From positions 1 to 55,451 of the forward strand of contig CAZPZZ010000009.1 of the NCBI GenBank assembly GCA_964591245.1: a stretch of 55,451 nt of DNA, in the 5' to 3' direction. Positions within the stretch are counted from its first letter, which is position 1; each line of letters begins with the position of its first letter. Shown here piece after piece: positions 8,400-17,519 of the stretch. The notes beneath the pieces are model-generated. The model made no database searches and had not been told where the DNA came from. It saw only the letters and a program-made list of their open reading frames with translations. Origin of the DNA: CAZPZZ01 sp964591245 (lineage in GTDB: Bacteria > Acidobacteriota > Vicinamibacteria > Vicinamibacterales > UBA8438). The position numbers and the translations under genes are program-made.

Positions 8400-9884
8400 G
8401 TGCTCGAGATTCTTCTGACCCCACTCTTCGCCTCACTGACCGTCTGGTTACTCGGGCGCCGACTCGGCCGGCAGGTCGGTTGGATCGTCGTGGTGGCTCT
8501 ACTCTTTGCAACGCTTCGAGCGGTCATGGTGGCGCTCGACGTCGCAGAGGAGGGCCCCATCACCCAGGACTACTTCATCGTAGCACCGGGCATTGTTCTG
8601 GGATTCTTGGCCGATGGCCTCAGCGCTCCCACTCTTGCGGTAGTACTGCTCCTCTGTACCGCCCTGGCGACGTACTCCATACGATATCTCGCACACCGGA
8701 TAGAGGTCCTGTACGCGGACGAATCGGTCGATGTCCAAACCGGTTACTATGTGCGGTTTTTTGCGCTGCTCCCGCTGTTTCCGCTCGGGTTCATCGGCAC
8801 GATTCTCAGCACCAATCTCGTGACGGTGTACTTCTTCATGGAAGTGCTGACCCTGACGCTCTTTTTCCTGATGGCGTACTACGGGTACCGGGAACGCGTG
8901 CGAGTCGCCTTCATTAGCCTCGCCTGGGGCATCATGGGGGCGTTGCTCTTTTTGGTGGCTGCCTTGTTGATCTATACCGAGCTAGGAAGTCTCGCCATCG
9001 CCGACCTCCCGACTCTCGCTGGCAGCCCTGTCGCGACCGTCATCGTGACACTCTTCACCGTCAGCTTGATGCTGAAGTTGGCCATCATGCCATTTCATGT
9101 GTGGATGCCGTCCGTCCATGCTGAACACCCGACTTGCATCGCGGGGTTACTTGCCGTCTACGCCAATTTGGCTGTCTATGTTTTGATTCGCGTGGCCGTA
9201 CTACCAATGGGCGTCGACTTCGCTCCCCTCGGCACGCCGCTCATGGTGCTCGCCCTGATCACGATGGTGTACGGTTCGCTGCTGACCCTGGCACAGACAG
9301 ACATCAAGCGTCTGGCTGCCTGTTCCACCATCAGTCAGATCGCGTATTCCGTGCTCGGATTGGGTGCCCTGACAGCGTCGAGTGTTGAAGGTGGGCTGTT
9401 CTTTTTCCTCAGTCACATCATGGGGAAAACGGTCTTCTTCTCCACGGCCGGCATCGTCGTCTACACAACCGGCATCCGGGACATGCGGGCCCTAGGGGGG
9501 CTTGCTCGCAAGATGCCACTTACGGCCACCCTCTGGGTACTCGGCTGCCTGATGCTATCTGGATTTCCCCCCTTCTCGAGCTTCACCGCCGAATGGATCA
9601 TGTTCACTGGCATCTTCGAGAGAGGTGCATTGACTGGCGCATTTGGACTGACCATTGCCATCATGGGGCTCACGGCCATCCTCCTTACCGTGGCTTACAC
9701 GTTCGGCGCGGCCCGGACTATCTTCTTTGGCCCTCTGACGCCTGAACTTCAGACAATGGAACTGCAGGACCCGCCGTGGACCATGACCGTACCGCTCTTC
9801 GTCGTTGCGGCAGTCTCCATCTGGCTAGGAATCTTTCCACGACCCATGATGAATTTGCTGGACTCCGTCGTAGGTCACCTGTAG
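8400..9884 (+). CDS. NuoM-like antiporter subunit (third proton-conducting subunit)
   Basis: A 494-residue, roughly 14-helix protein of the NuoM/proton-conducting transporter family. The helix-5 glutamate is present in VYFFMEVLTLTLFFLMAYYG. The helix-7 lysine is in SLMLKLAIMPFHVWMPSVHAEHPT and the helix-12 lysine in LSHIMGKTVFFSTAG. The helix-8 position that is lysine in the neighbouring MrpD is asparagine here (AVYANLAVYVLIRV). It starts with GTG 3 bp after the NuoL-like stop. Ordinary seven-subunit Mrp complexes carry only two such subunits (A and D), so this is a third. No hydrogenase or NADH dehydrogenase catalytic genes follow. Confidence 0.87.
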   Translation: MLEILLTPLFASLTVWLLGRRLGRQVGWIVVVALLFATLRAVMVALDVAEEGPITQDYFIVAPGIVLGFLADGLSAPTLAVVLLLCTALATYSIRYLAHRIEVLYADESVDVQTGYYVRFFALLPLFPLGFIGTILSTNLVTVYFFMEVLTLTLFFLMAYYGYRERVRVAFISLAWGIMGALLFLVAALLIYTELGSLAIADLPTLAGSPVATVIVTLFTVSLMLKLAIMPFHVWMPSVHAEHPTCIAGLLAVYANLAVYVLIRVAVLPMGVDFAPLGTPLMVLALITMVYGSLLTLAQTDIKRLAACSTISQIAYSVLGLGALTASSVEGGLFFFLSHIMGKTVFFSTAGIVVYTTGIRDMRALGGLARKMPLTATLWVLGCLMLSGFPPFSSFTAEWIMFTGIFERGALTGAFGLTIAIMGLTAILLTVAYTFGAARTIFFGPLTPELQTMELQDPPWTMTVPLFVVAAVSIWLGIFPRPMMNLLDSVVGHL

Positions 9885-9936
9885 CAAGGGGATCAGGGTG
9901 TCCCGGACGATTGGCCGCGCCTGGCTGCCGTACAGT

Positions 9937-9975
9937 AAAAAGGCCCGACCTGTCACGAATGACAGCCCGAGCCTT
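9937..9975 (-). terminator. Intrinsic terminator for the lipoprotein/gyrase side (minus strand)
   Basis: The segment 9940-9975 folds into an imperfect 16-bp hairpin around a CGAA loop; the six pairs next to the loop (CTGTCA/TGACAG) are perfect and three of the outer pairs mismatch. Read on the minus strand, the hairpin is followed by TTTTT (complement of 9937-9941). It would therefore end transcription arriving from the lipoprotein gene at 10075. It also lies 53 bp after the antiporter operon, but the plus strand has no T tract after the hairpin. Confidence 0.6.
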
Positions 9976-10074
9976 CACATTCCGATCTTGACTGGACCGA
10001 TCGTCCCCGTGGGCACGGCCGATCCAATCTACATCACTGACGTAATCCCACGTGGTTCGCGAACACCAGCGTAA

Positions 10075-10785
10075 CTAGTCGATACTCCGCACAACCCAGC
10101 GGCCCTCGATAGGCTCTTCCCCACCGTCGAGAATTGCGCGCTGCAAGACAACGGTCAACTGCTGCTCGGATTCCGCACCATCGACTTCCAAAGTAGCCGT
10201 GATCTGAACCTCTTTCGTAAAGAGCTGACCGTCGTACTGGGTCAGATCCAAGGGATTGTTCGGATCGGCTAGGCTCAAGAACGCCTCAGTGTTTTCCGCA
10301 GACAACTCCTGCTGAGCGTCAGACACCATCTTGGCGAGCTCCATCGTCCGGTCACGCCAATCGGTCCACGCCTCTTGCACTTCACGGTCACGTCGCCCAA
10401 CATCGTCGCCCTCACGTTCAGCCTCAAGCACGCGGTTGATGGCGTCGAAGTTCTCGTCCTGGTACGCGACCTTTTCTTCGTCGAACGTCGTCTGCGCTTC
10501 TTGCGCCTCAATGAATGCCGTATTCAGTTCTCGAATACGGAGCGGTCGAGACTGCTCTTCTGTGACATTCTCAACGCTGGGGCTTGACACCGTCCCCTGT
10601 TCCCTTGGGTTCCACGCAAACATGGCAATGTTTGCGAGCGACCCACGGTCGCCTACATTGGCAGCCCGAAAATAGGCGCGGATCAACGTCTGTTCCTCTC
10701 CGCCCCCACCGCACCCGGACGCTAGAACTGCCAGCGGTGCCACCAACAGCGCGAGCATGAGTGCCGTCATCCTGGATCGAGACAT
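10075..10785 (-). CDS. Putative lipoprotein of unknown function
   Basis: I do not recognise a family. The 236-residue protein begins MSRSRM and then a hydrophobic segment ending in the lipobox LASGC, so it should be lipidated at that cysteine and exported. After a glycine linker (GCGGGGEEQ) comes TLIRAYFRAANVGDRGSLANIAMFAW, which resembles the start of small NTF2-like or DUF4878-like folds. A charged, coiled-coil-prone middle follows (about 75-150), then a C-terminal beta-rich part ending GRWVVRSID. The start was set at 10785 because a strong GAGGAGG lies 8-10 bases before this ATG; the frame is open 26 codons further but that part is not signal-like. It lies 96 bp after gyrA and may share its transcript. 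Confidence 0.75.
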   Translation of the reverse strand: MSRSRMTALMLALLVAPLAVLASGCGGGGEEQTLIRAYFRAANVGDRGSLANIAMFAWNPREQGTVSSPSVENVTEEQSRPLRIRELNTAFIEAQEAQTTFDEEKVAYQDENFDAINRVLEAEREGDDVGRRDREVQEAWTDWRDRTMELAKMVSDAQQELSAENTEAFLSLADPNNPLDLTQYDGQLFTKEVQITATLEVDGAESEQQLTVVLQRAILDGGEEPIEGRWVVRSID

Positions 10786-10815
10786 TTTCACCGCCTCCTC
10801 TCGCTTGGTCTTAAG

Positions 10816-10839
10816 GCAGGGGCTTATCCCACCCCCTGC
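10816..10839. other. Inverted repeat between gyrA and the lipoprotein gene
   Basis: Seven-bp arms GCAGGGG and CCCCTGC enclose a 10-base loop. It lies in the 96-bp gap after the gyrA stop. On the minus strand no T tract follows, so it is a weak or Rho-assisted terminator at best, or an mRNA-processing or stability element. Confidence 0.3.
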
Positions 10840-10881
10840 ATACACGTGAATTTTCCGAATCACCCGGCCAACCTGCTTGAT

Positions 10882-13410
10882 CTATCCGTCGCCGTCTTCA
10901 AGAGGCACGACCGGACCAGCATCTTCGTCTGCCCCTTCCTCCACGCCATCAACGATGAGGTCGCGGTCTCCCGTCAGTCTTACCAAAGAGACTACCTGGT
11001 CCTGCTCATCGATCTCAATCAGCCGTACCCCCTGTGTTGCTCGTCCGATAGGGCGTACGCCTTCTGTATTCATGCGGAGTACTTTTCCCTGCTGGGTAAT
11101 GAGCATAAGCTCATCTTCATCCTCCACATAGGCGATTCCGGCTACACGCCCATTACGAGCCGTCGTTTGAATGTTAATAATACCGACTCCCCCGCGTGAT
11201 TGCACGCGGTATTCGCCGAGGTCGGTTCGCTTTCCGTAGCCGTTCGCCGTCACAGTCAGCACCGCACCGTCGGGCCGGACGTTCGCCATCGCGACCACCT
11301 CGTCCTGCCCCCGGAGCATGATGCCCCGGACGCCGTGGGCCGTGCGACCCATGGCGCGCACATTCGACTCCGCAAAACGGATGGCTTGTCCCCGGCGCGT
11401 ACCCAAGAAGATTTGTCCAGTTCCATCAGTTATTTCGGCCGCAATGAGCGCATCGTCGTCGGCTACGCCCGCCCCGATAATCCCACCCTGGCGCGGGTTG
11501 CTGAACATGCGAAGATCTGTCTTCTTGATCGTCCCTCGCCGGGTTCCGGTCACGATGTAGCGTTCGCCCTCATTCTCTGGCCATTCCCGGACCGCCAGTA
11601 ACGCGGCAATCTTTTCGTCTGCACGCATGGACACGAGATTGGCAATAGCCTTCCCGCGACCACTCGGTCCGACATCAGGGATCGCGTGCACCTTGAGCCA
11701 GTACACACGACCTCTATCAGAGAAAATGAGGATGTAGGCGTGCGTTGACGCAACAAAGAGATGAGTCAGAAAATCCTCTCCTCGCGTCCGCATACCGATG
11801 CGTCCCTTCCCACCGCGACGCTGGCTCCGGTACTCCGTGAGCGCCGTTCGCTTGACGTATCCGGTATTGCTGACCGTGATCGCCATGTCCTCCTCGGCGA
11901 TCAAGTCTTCTATCCGTAACTCCCCTGGATCGTTGATGATCTCCGTGCGACGCTCATCGCCGTACTTGTTTTGCACCTCACGAAGCTCATCGACCACGAT
12001 TTCCATCAACAACGTCTCGCTGCCGAGAATCTTTCGGAGCCGTTCGATGAGAATCTGCAACTCAGCGAGCTCATCAAGCACTTTCTGGCGCTCAAGCCCG
12101 GTGAGCCGTTGAAGCTGCATGTCGAGAATCGCTTGCGCCTGGATTTGGGAGAGTTCGAACTGCTCCATCAGGCCTGTTCGCGCTTCGGCGGGATTACGAG
12201 CCCCTCTGATGAGCGCGATGACTGCGTCCAGATGATCGAGGGCGATCTTGATGCCCTCGAGAATGTGGGCCCTGGCTTCAGCCTTCCGCAGCTGATACTC
12301 GGTACGGCGCCGAACGACCTCGCGACGAAATTCGATGAAGTACTCGATGAGATCCAGCAGACCCAGAACTCTTGGGCGGCCGCCGACTATGGCCAGCATG
12401 ATGACGCCAAATGTGGTCTGTAGCGGGGTCTGCTTGTAGAGGTTATTCAGGACAACCTCTGCCACCTCACCTCGTTTTAGCTCGATGACAACGCGCATAC
12501 CCCGACGATCGGATTCGTCTCGCAAGTCACTGATACCCTCGAGCGACTTGTCTCGTACCAGCTCCGCAATTTTCTCAATGAGCCTCGTCTTGTTCAGTTG
12601 ATACGGAATCTCGGTGATGATGATCGCCTGGCGATCTCCCTTACCGATGTCCTCGATTGATGTTCGCCCTCGGACGGTCAACGCGCCACGCCCGTTCAGA
12701 TACGCGGCGTCAATTCCAGCGCGGCCTACGATGAACCCACCGGTGGGGAAATCAGGCCCCTCGACTCGCTCTCGCAGGCCCAGGCGTTTCTCGTCCTCCG
12801 GTAGGTCGCGGTGCTCAACGGTCCAAATGATGCCGTCGATGACCTCTCTGAGGTTGTGAGGAGGAATGTTCGTCGCCATGCCAACGGCGATTCCTGCCGA
12901 ACCATTGACAAGCAAATTTGGAAACGGCGTGGGCAGCACCGAGGGCTCATCTGTGGTTTCGTCGTAGTTAGGAATAAAGTCGACCGTCTCCTTGTCGAGA
13001 TCGGCCATCAGGTCGTCGGCCAGTGGCTGAAGTTTTGCCTCGGTGTAGCGCATGGCGGCCGGCGGATCGCCGTCCACTGACCCGAAATTCCCCTGGCCGT
13101 CGACCAGCGGGTACCGCATGTTGAACCCTTGCGCGAGTCGAACGAGCGTGTCGTAGATCGAGGCATCTCCATGGGGATGGAAATTCCCCATCACCTCGCC
13201 CACGATCTTTGCGCACTTCCGATAGGTTCGGTTCGAGGCCAACCCCATCAAACGCATTCCGTAGACGACACGCCTATGGGCAGGCTTTAGCCCATCGCGT
13301 ACGTCAGGCAGCGCTCGACCAATGATGACGCTCATGGCGTAGTCCATATAGGACCGCCGCATTTCGTCTTCGATATTGACCGGCGACCGCGTCTCTGGCG
13401 CGTCTGACAT
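10882..13410 (-). CDS. gyrA: DNA gyrase subunit A
   Basis: This is the DNA cleavage and reunion subunit of gyrase, acting with GyrB to introduce negative supercoils. The 842-residue protein has the catalytic tyrosine at 122 (AAMRYTEAKL), the breakage-reunion domain, a six-bladed C-terminal domain and the gyrase-specific GyrA box QRRGGKG, so it is not ParC. Numbering of the quinolone pocket equals that of E. coli: H80-G-D-A83-S84-I-Y-D87. Position 83 is alanine where most Gram-negatives have serine, as in mycobacteria. The acidic C-terminal tail (EEGADEDAG) is like that of other gyrases. The gene lies 61 bp after gyrB in the same direction. The ribosome-binding site is weak. Confidence 0.97.
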   Translation of the reverse strand: MSDAPETRSPVNIEDEMRRSYMDYAMSVIIGRALPDVRDGLKPAHRRVVYGMRLMGLASNRTYRKCAKIVGEVMGNFHPHGDASIYDTLVRLAQGFNMRYPLVDGQGNFGSVDGDPPAAMRYTEAKLQPLADDLMADLDKETVDFIPNYDETTDEPSVLPTPFPNLLVNGSAGIAVGMATNIPPHNLREVIDGIIWTVEHRDLPEDEKRLGLRERVEGPDFPTGGFIVGRAGIDAAYLNGRGALTVRGRTSIEDIGKGDRQAIIITEIPYQLNKTRLIEKIAELVRDKSLEGISDLRDESDRRGMRVVIELKRGEVAEVVLNNLYKQTPLQTTFGVIMLAIVGGRPRVLGLLDLIEYFIEFRREVVRRRTEYQLRKAEARAHILEGIKIALDHLDAVIALIRGARNPAEARTGLMEQFELSQIQAQAILDMQLQRLTGLERQKVLDELAELQILIERLRKILGSETLLMEIVVDELREVQNKYGDERRTEIINDPGELRIEDLIAEEDMAITVSNTGYVKRTALTEYRSQRRGGKGRIGMRTRGEDFLTHLFVASTHAYILIFSDRGRVYWLKVHAIPDVGPSGRGKAIANLVSMRADEKIAALLAVREWPENEGERYIVTGTRRGTIKKTDLRMFSNPRQGGIIGAGVADDDALIAAEITDGTGQIFLGTRRGQAIRFAESNVRAMGRTAHGVRGIMLRGQDEVVAMANVRPDGAVLTVTANGYGKRTDLGEYRVQSRGGVGIINIQTTARNGRVAGIAYVEDEDELMLITQQGKVLRMNTEGVRPIGRATQGVRLIEIDEQDQVVSLVRLTGDRDLIVDGVEEGADEDAGPVVPLEDGDG

Positions 13411-13471
13411 GGATAAAATTCTCTAAAAGGTGTGAACTCGAAGAAGTGCGAACAGGAAGAAATCTTCCGGT

Positions 13472-16012
13472 CTATACGTCGAGGTTCTTCACATCAAGGG
13501 CGTTTTCTTCAATGAAACGCCGTCGGGGCTCGACCTGATCACCCATCAGGGTCGTGAACATGAGATCCGCTTCGGTATCGTCTTCGGCATGGACCTGGAG
13601 CAAGGTTCGATTGTTAGGGTCCATTGTGGTGGTCCACAACTGTTCCGGATTCATCTCGCCGAGACCCTTGTAACGATTGATCGCCACGCCTCGTTTACCG
13701 GCCGCTAGGAAATGTTCAACCAGTTCATCCAATGTTCCGATGACACAATCCTCTGATTTTCCGTTTTCGACTACTTCTGCCGCCGCTTCATCGGAACTCC
13801 CACTTTGTTCTGCCGCTCCATCTTCAGTGGAGTGATTTACTGTATCTCCCTGCACCACATTGGACACGGAAACGGGCACACTGATGTCCCGTATCGGTTG
13901 GTAGCTGACCCAGAGCGCCTGATACTCCGCTGCTTGAATAAATTCAATTCCGAGCATTTCCCGACGTGCGAAGCCCGCACTACGATCTTCGATGGCCAAC
14001 GCAAAACTATTGTGTTCAGCGTCGGTGACGACTGAGACCGTACGCAGTGATGTTGTTAATTGACTGGCATGCGACTCCAGGGCCACCTGGTTGGCGAAGA
14101 AATTCTTATCCGCTGCACCGCCGACAAGAAGGCTCTTCACGATCTCGAGATCATGGCCACGACGTTCCACAATCCCGAGATACCGCTGAAATGTCACGAT
14201 GTCATGCAGTAATCTCTCCAGCTCTTCTCCACCGACCTTTTGCTGGTCGAACGAAAGGATGCGAGTCTTGGCCGCCCGTTCAAAGAGCCAGGAGTTCAGC
14301 GCCCGATCATCTTTGATATAGGTCTCGTTACGGCCTCGTTTCACACGATACAGCGGTGGCTGTGCGATGTGAATATAGCCGCGCTCGATGAGCATCCGCA
14401 TCTGACGATAAAAGAAAGTCAGCAGAAGAGTCCTGATGTGCGATCCATCCACATCAGCATCCGTCATGATGATGATGCGGTGATACCGTAGGTTCTCTGG
14501 ATTGAAATCCTCTTTGCCAATGCCACAGCCCAAGGCAGCAATCATCGTACGAATCTCGTCACTGCCAAGCATCTTGTCGAATCTGGCCTTCTCGACATTC
14601 AAAATCTTGCCTTTAATCGGCAAGATTGCCTGGAATTGTCGGTCTCGACCTTGTTTCGCAGAACCGCCCGCCGATTCTCCCTCGACAATATAGAGCTCGC
14701 ATTTCTCAGGATTTCGCTCCTGGCAATCTGCGAGCTTTCCGGGAAGGCTGCTGTTATCGAGGGCGCCCTTACGACGAACAAGCTCACGGGCCTTCCGTGC
14801 CGCCTCCCGCGCTCGTGCAGCGTCGATCGTTTTATTAACGATACGCTTCGCAATCGCGGGATTTTCCTCGAGGAATGCTCCAAGCGCATCGTTCAGGATC
14901 GCCTCGACAATGCCCTTTACCTCGGTATTACCGAGTTTTGTTTTTGTCTGTCCTTCGAATTGCGGGTCTGGAATCTTTACACTGATGACGGCAGTAAGCC
15001 CTTCGCGAATGTCATCCCCGCTAATGCTTTCCTTGAGATCCTTCGCGAGGTTCTGACGAGTCGCATAGGCATTCACGGTTCGGGTAAGCGCCGCACGAAA
15101 TCCGGAGACATGCGTGCCTCCTTCTTGGGTATTGATATTGTTGGCAAAAGCGTGCAAGACCTCAGCGTAACTGTCGTTCCACTGAAGAGAGATCTCTGCT
15201 TCAATCCCATCCTTCACGCCACGCATATAGATAGGATCGGCGTTAACCGCTGTCCGATTCTTATTTAGATGTTGTACGAACTCGTTAATCCCGCCTTCAT
15301 ACCGGAAATCGTGTTCCTTGCCATCACGCTCATCGTTGAGCGTAATTCTGACGCCAGCATTAAGGAACGCAAGTTCCCGCAGGCGATGTGCCAGCGTATC
15401 GAAACTAAATACGGTTGTTTCGAAAATGTCGGCATCCGGTCTGAACGTTACTTTCGTACCTCTTCGTTCGGTCGTTCCGGTCTCTTCCAGATCACCATCG
15501 CGTTCACCACGCGTGTAGCTTTGTTGGTATACCTTCCCGTTACGCCAGATTTCCAACGATACGTTTCGCGAGAGGGCGTTTACGACCGAAACGCCGACGC
15601 CATGCAACCCACCAGAAACCTTGTAGGTATCATTGTCGAACTTACCACCAGCGTGCAGCACCGTCATCACGACTTCCGCTGCTGTTGGGCCACTTTCATG
15701 CCGATCAACGGGAATTCCACGCCCGTTATCCAGCACCGTGACCGAATTGTCGATATGGACCGTAACCGCGATCGACGTACAGAATCCGGCGAGCGCTTCA
15801 TCAATTGAGTTGTCAACGACCTCGTACACAAGGTGGTGCAACCCCGTCGTCCCGGTAGATCCGATGTACATCGCCGGGCGTACTCTGACGGCTTCGAGCC
15901 CCTCCAGCACCGTAATGTTTTCACCGGTATAGTCGGCCGAATCTGGTGGGGTGATCTCGGGGTTTACCGCCAGTGGCGGCGCGTCAGATTCCTTATGTTC
16001 CAACTCCGTCAT
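13472..16012 (-). CDS. gyrB: DNA gyrase subunit B
   Basis: This is the ATPase subunit of gyrase. The 846-residue protein has a GHKL ATP site (VVDNSIDEA near 65-73, DNGRGIP 95-101, GGLHGVG 134-140), a transducer domain, and a Toprim/metal domain (EGESAGGSA from 443; DADVDGSH further on). A low-complexity acidic/serine insert of about 50 residues (EDGAAEQSGSSDEAAAEVVENG) lies in the C-terminal Toprim region before LDELVEHFLAAGKRGV. The tail INRYKGLGEMNPEQLW...MGDQVEPRRRFIEENA is standard. The start is backed by GAGAGGAA just upstream of the ATG. It lies 93 bp downstream of dnaN; recF, often found between them, is absent. Confidence 0.97.
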   Translation of the reverse strand: MTELEHKESDAPPLAVNPEITPPDSADYTGENITVLEGLEAVRVRPAMYIGSTGTTGLHHLVYEVVDNSIDEALAGFCTSIAVTVHIDNSVTVLDNGRGIPVDRHESGPTAAEVVMTVLHAGGKFDNDTYKVSGGLHGVGVSVVNALSRNVSLEIWRNGKVYQQSYTRGERDGDLEETGTTERRGTKVTFRPDADIFETTVFSFDTLAHRLRELAFLNAGVRITLNDERDGKEHDFRYEGGINEFVQHLNKNRTAVNADPIYMRGVKDGIEAEISLQWNDSYAEVLHAFANNINTQEGGTHVSGFRAALTRTVNAYATRQNLAKDLKESISGDDIREGLTAVISVKIPDPQFEGQTKTKLGNTEVKGIVEAILNDALGAFLEENPAIAKRIVNKTIDAARAREAARKARELVRRKGALDNSSLPGKLADCQERNPEKCELYIVEGESAGGSAKQGRDRQFQAILPIKGKILNVEKARFDKMLGSDEIRTMIAALGCGIGKEDFNPENLRYHRIIIMTDADVDGSHIRTLLLTFFYRQMRMLIERGYIHIAQPPLYRVKRGRNETYIKDDRALNSWLFERAAKTRILSFDQQKVGGEELERLLHDIVTFQRYLGIVERRGHDLEIVKSLLVGGAADKNFFANQVALESHASQLTTSLRTVSVVTDAEHNSFALAIEDRSAGFARREMLGIEFIQAAEYQALWVSYQPIRDISVPVSVSNVVQGDTVNHSTEDGAAEQSGSSDEAAAEVVENGKSEDCVIGTLDELVEHFLAAGKRGVAINRYKGLGEMNPEQLWTTTMDPNNRTLLQVHAEDDTEADLMFTTLMGDQVEPRRRFIEENALDVKNLDV

Positions 16013-16105
16013 TTCCTCTCTGTCGGGTTGTCGAGCGCCGTTGTAATGAGGGCGAGGAAATCACGTGCGAATCTGATTTCGACACCGCGTGGGCAGAAAC
16101 AGCGT

Positions 16106-17251
16106 CTAAACACGCATCGGCATGATGACGTACGTGTAATTACACCCACCGGACGCAAGTGGTGACAGGACTGCCTGGCTCAACTCGTCCTTGAACTCAA
16201 GAGCAACACTCTCTGAATCGGCCACCCCAAGAAAGTCCAGTACATATTGCGCGTTAAAGCAGATCGCCTTCGCTTCTGCCTCGTACTCGACCGAGATGAC
16301 TTCTGACGCCTCACCCACCTCTGGACTATTGGACGAGATTTCCACCTTGCCTGTATCCACCTGGAATTTAACCGCGCGGGACCGCTCACTGGACAAAAGG
16401 GCTACACGTTTAATCGCATTTGTCAGCCGATCGCGCTCGAACTCAACCCGTTTGTCATTACCTTTCGGAATTACCCGTTCGTGGGCGGGAAACTGCGCGT
16501 CAATCATGCGAGACACGAGTTGACGCCGACCGATATTAAAGAACAGGTGGTTCTCCCCACGCGCGTAGACCACCGTTTCGTCACCATCCTGGAGAAGTCT
16601 GGCTAATTCCCACAAGGTCTTCTTGGGCAGGATAATCCGCTCCTCGGCCTCCTCTGCATCGTCAGTTTCTAAACCAGCCGCGGAACTGTCCCCTGACCGT
16701 GGCGCCGACGCCAGCGCCAATCGGTGCCCATCCGTCGCAACCAGACTCATTGACGATGGTGTGAGCAAGAAAAGAGCCCCATTGAGGAAATACCGCGTAT
16801 CTTCACCGGTTATGGCAAACTGCGTCTTGCTGACCATTTCGCGGAGCACCGAGGACGACAGATCCTGACCAGACTCCTCCTCCTGCACAGGCAGGGAGGG
16901 AAAATCGTCACGCGGCAGTGTCTGCATCCGAGAATTAAATCGCTCGGCTGACACTCTCACGGTGTCTTTTCCCGATTCGGAGATCGAGACCTCAGTTTCC
17001 GGCAGCGCCTTCACTATCTCGAAAAGTTTCTTCGCTGGAAGCGTCAGAGAGCCACCAGTTGTGACCGTCGCTGGGCATTGACTCCGCAGCCCAACTTCCA
17101 GATCAGTGGCTGTAAGTCGAATGACCTCTCCCTTGTCTTCAGCCTCAATCAGAATGTTGGCAAGAATGGGGATGGTATTTTTTCGTTCGATGATGCCCTG
17201 AAAAAGCTGTAGTTCTCTGAGCAGTTCGGTCTTGTGGACACTGAGTTCCAT
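16106..17251 (-). CDS. dnaN: DNA polymerase III beta subunit (sliding clamp)
   Basis: The 381-residue clamp has three repeated domains and starts MELSVHKTELLRELQLFQGIIE with the usual RKNTIPILANILIEA segment. It ends with the classic clamp terminus TYVIMPMRV, part of the partner-binding pocket. A short acidic insert (LETDDAEEAEER, about 195-207) lies between domains 1 and 2. The clamp gives DNA polymerase its processivity. It is transcribed away from dnaA, after an AT-rich 268-bp gap with its own promoter candidate. Confidence 0.96.
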   Translation of the reverse strand: MELSVHKTELLRELQLFQGIIERKNTIPILANILIEAEDKGEVIRLTATDLEVGLRSQCPATVTTGGSLTLPAKKLFEIVKALPETEVSISESGKDTVRVSAERFNSRMQTLPRDDFPSLPVQEEESGQDLSSSVLREMVSKTQFAITGEDTRYFLNGALFLLTPSSMSLVATDGHRLALASAPRSGDSSAAGLETDDAEEAEERIILPKKTLWELARLLQDGDETVVYARGENHLFFNIGRRQLVSRMIDAQFPAHERVIPKGNDKRVEFERDRLTNAIKRVALLSSERSRAVKFQVDTGKVEISSNSPEVGEASEVISVEYEAEAKAICFNAQYVLDFLGVADSESVALEFKDELSQAVLSPLASGGCNYTYVIMPMRV

Positions 17252-17519
17252 GAGCTGGAGGGACCTCGGGAGAGTGACGGTTCCATCAGCGGTACATCGA
17301 GTACCAGAGATATAGCTTAATTATATCAGGGAATTGTATGTCTGTTGAAAAGCAATGAAAAATGTTTAAGTCTTTTTTATTCAATTATTTAAATTGTTAA
17401 AAAAAACCTAACAACCAGAGCCTTTTGTGCGCGATCAATGCTGGCGATAAAGAGGAGGGAATATTCAACAGTTGCTCAACAGGCTTTTTGGCGCGGAGGT
17501 TGTGGAAAAAATCAGACTT
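17252..17519. other. dnaA-dnaN intergenic region, AT-rich, with one DnaA-box-like site
   Basis: This 268-bp gap is AT-rich, especially 17345-17410, where runs of A and T dominate. One TGTGGAAAA (TTTTCCACA on the minus strand) at 17501-17509 lies just beyond the dnaA stop codon. Together with the cluster on the other side of dnaA it could make a bipartite origin as in Bacillus. A dnaN promoter candidate also lies here. No gene was found. Confidence 0.5.
17320..17348 (-). promoter_or_regulatory. Candidate sigma-70-type promoter of dnaN
   Basis: On the minus strand a perfect -10 box TATAAT (17325-17320) lies 17 bp from TCAACA (17348-17343), which matches the -35 consensus at four of six positions. 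The start point would be about 60 bp before the dnaN ATG. Confidence 0.5.

Noticed and set aside
2374..9884. Respiratory complex I (nuo) operon
   Set aside because: No NADH-, quinone- or iron-sulfur-binding subunits are present; small subunits are clearly MnhE/F/G/B/C types.
14636..15808. Long open frames (about 210 and 179 codons) on the plus strand inside gyrB
   Set aside because: They are antisense shadows of gyrB with no family resemblance, no ribosome-binding site and codon patterns dictated by the opposite gene.
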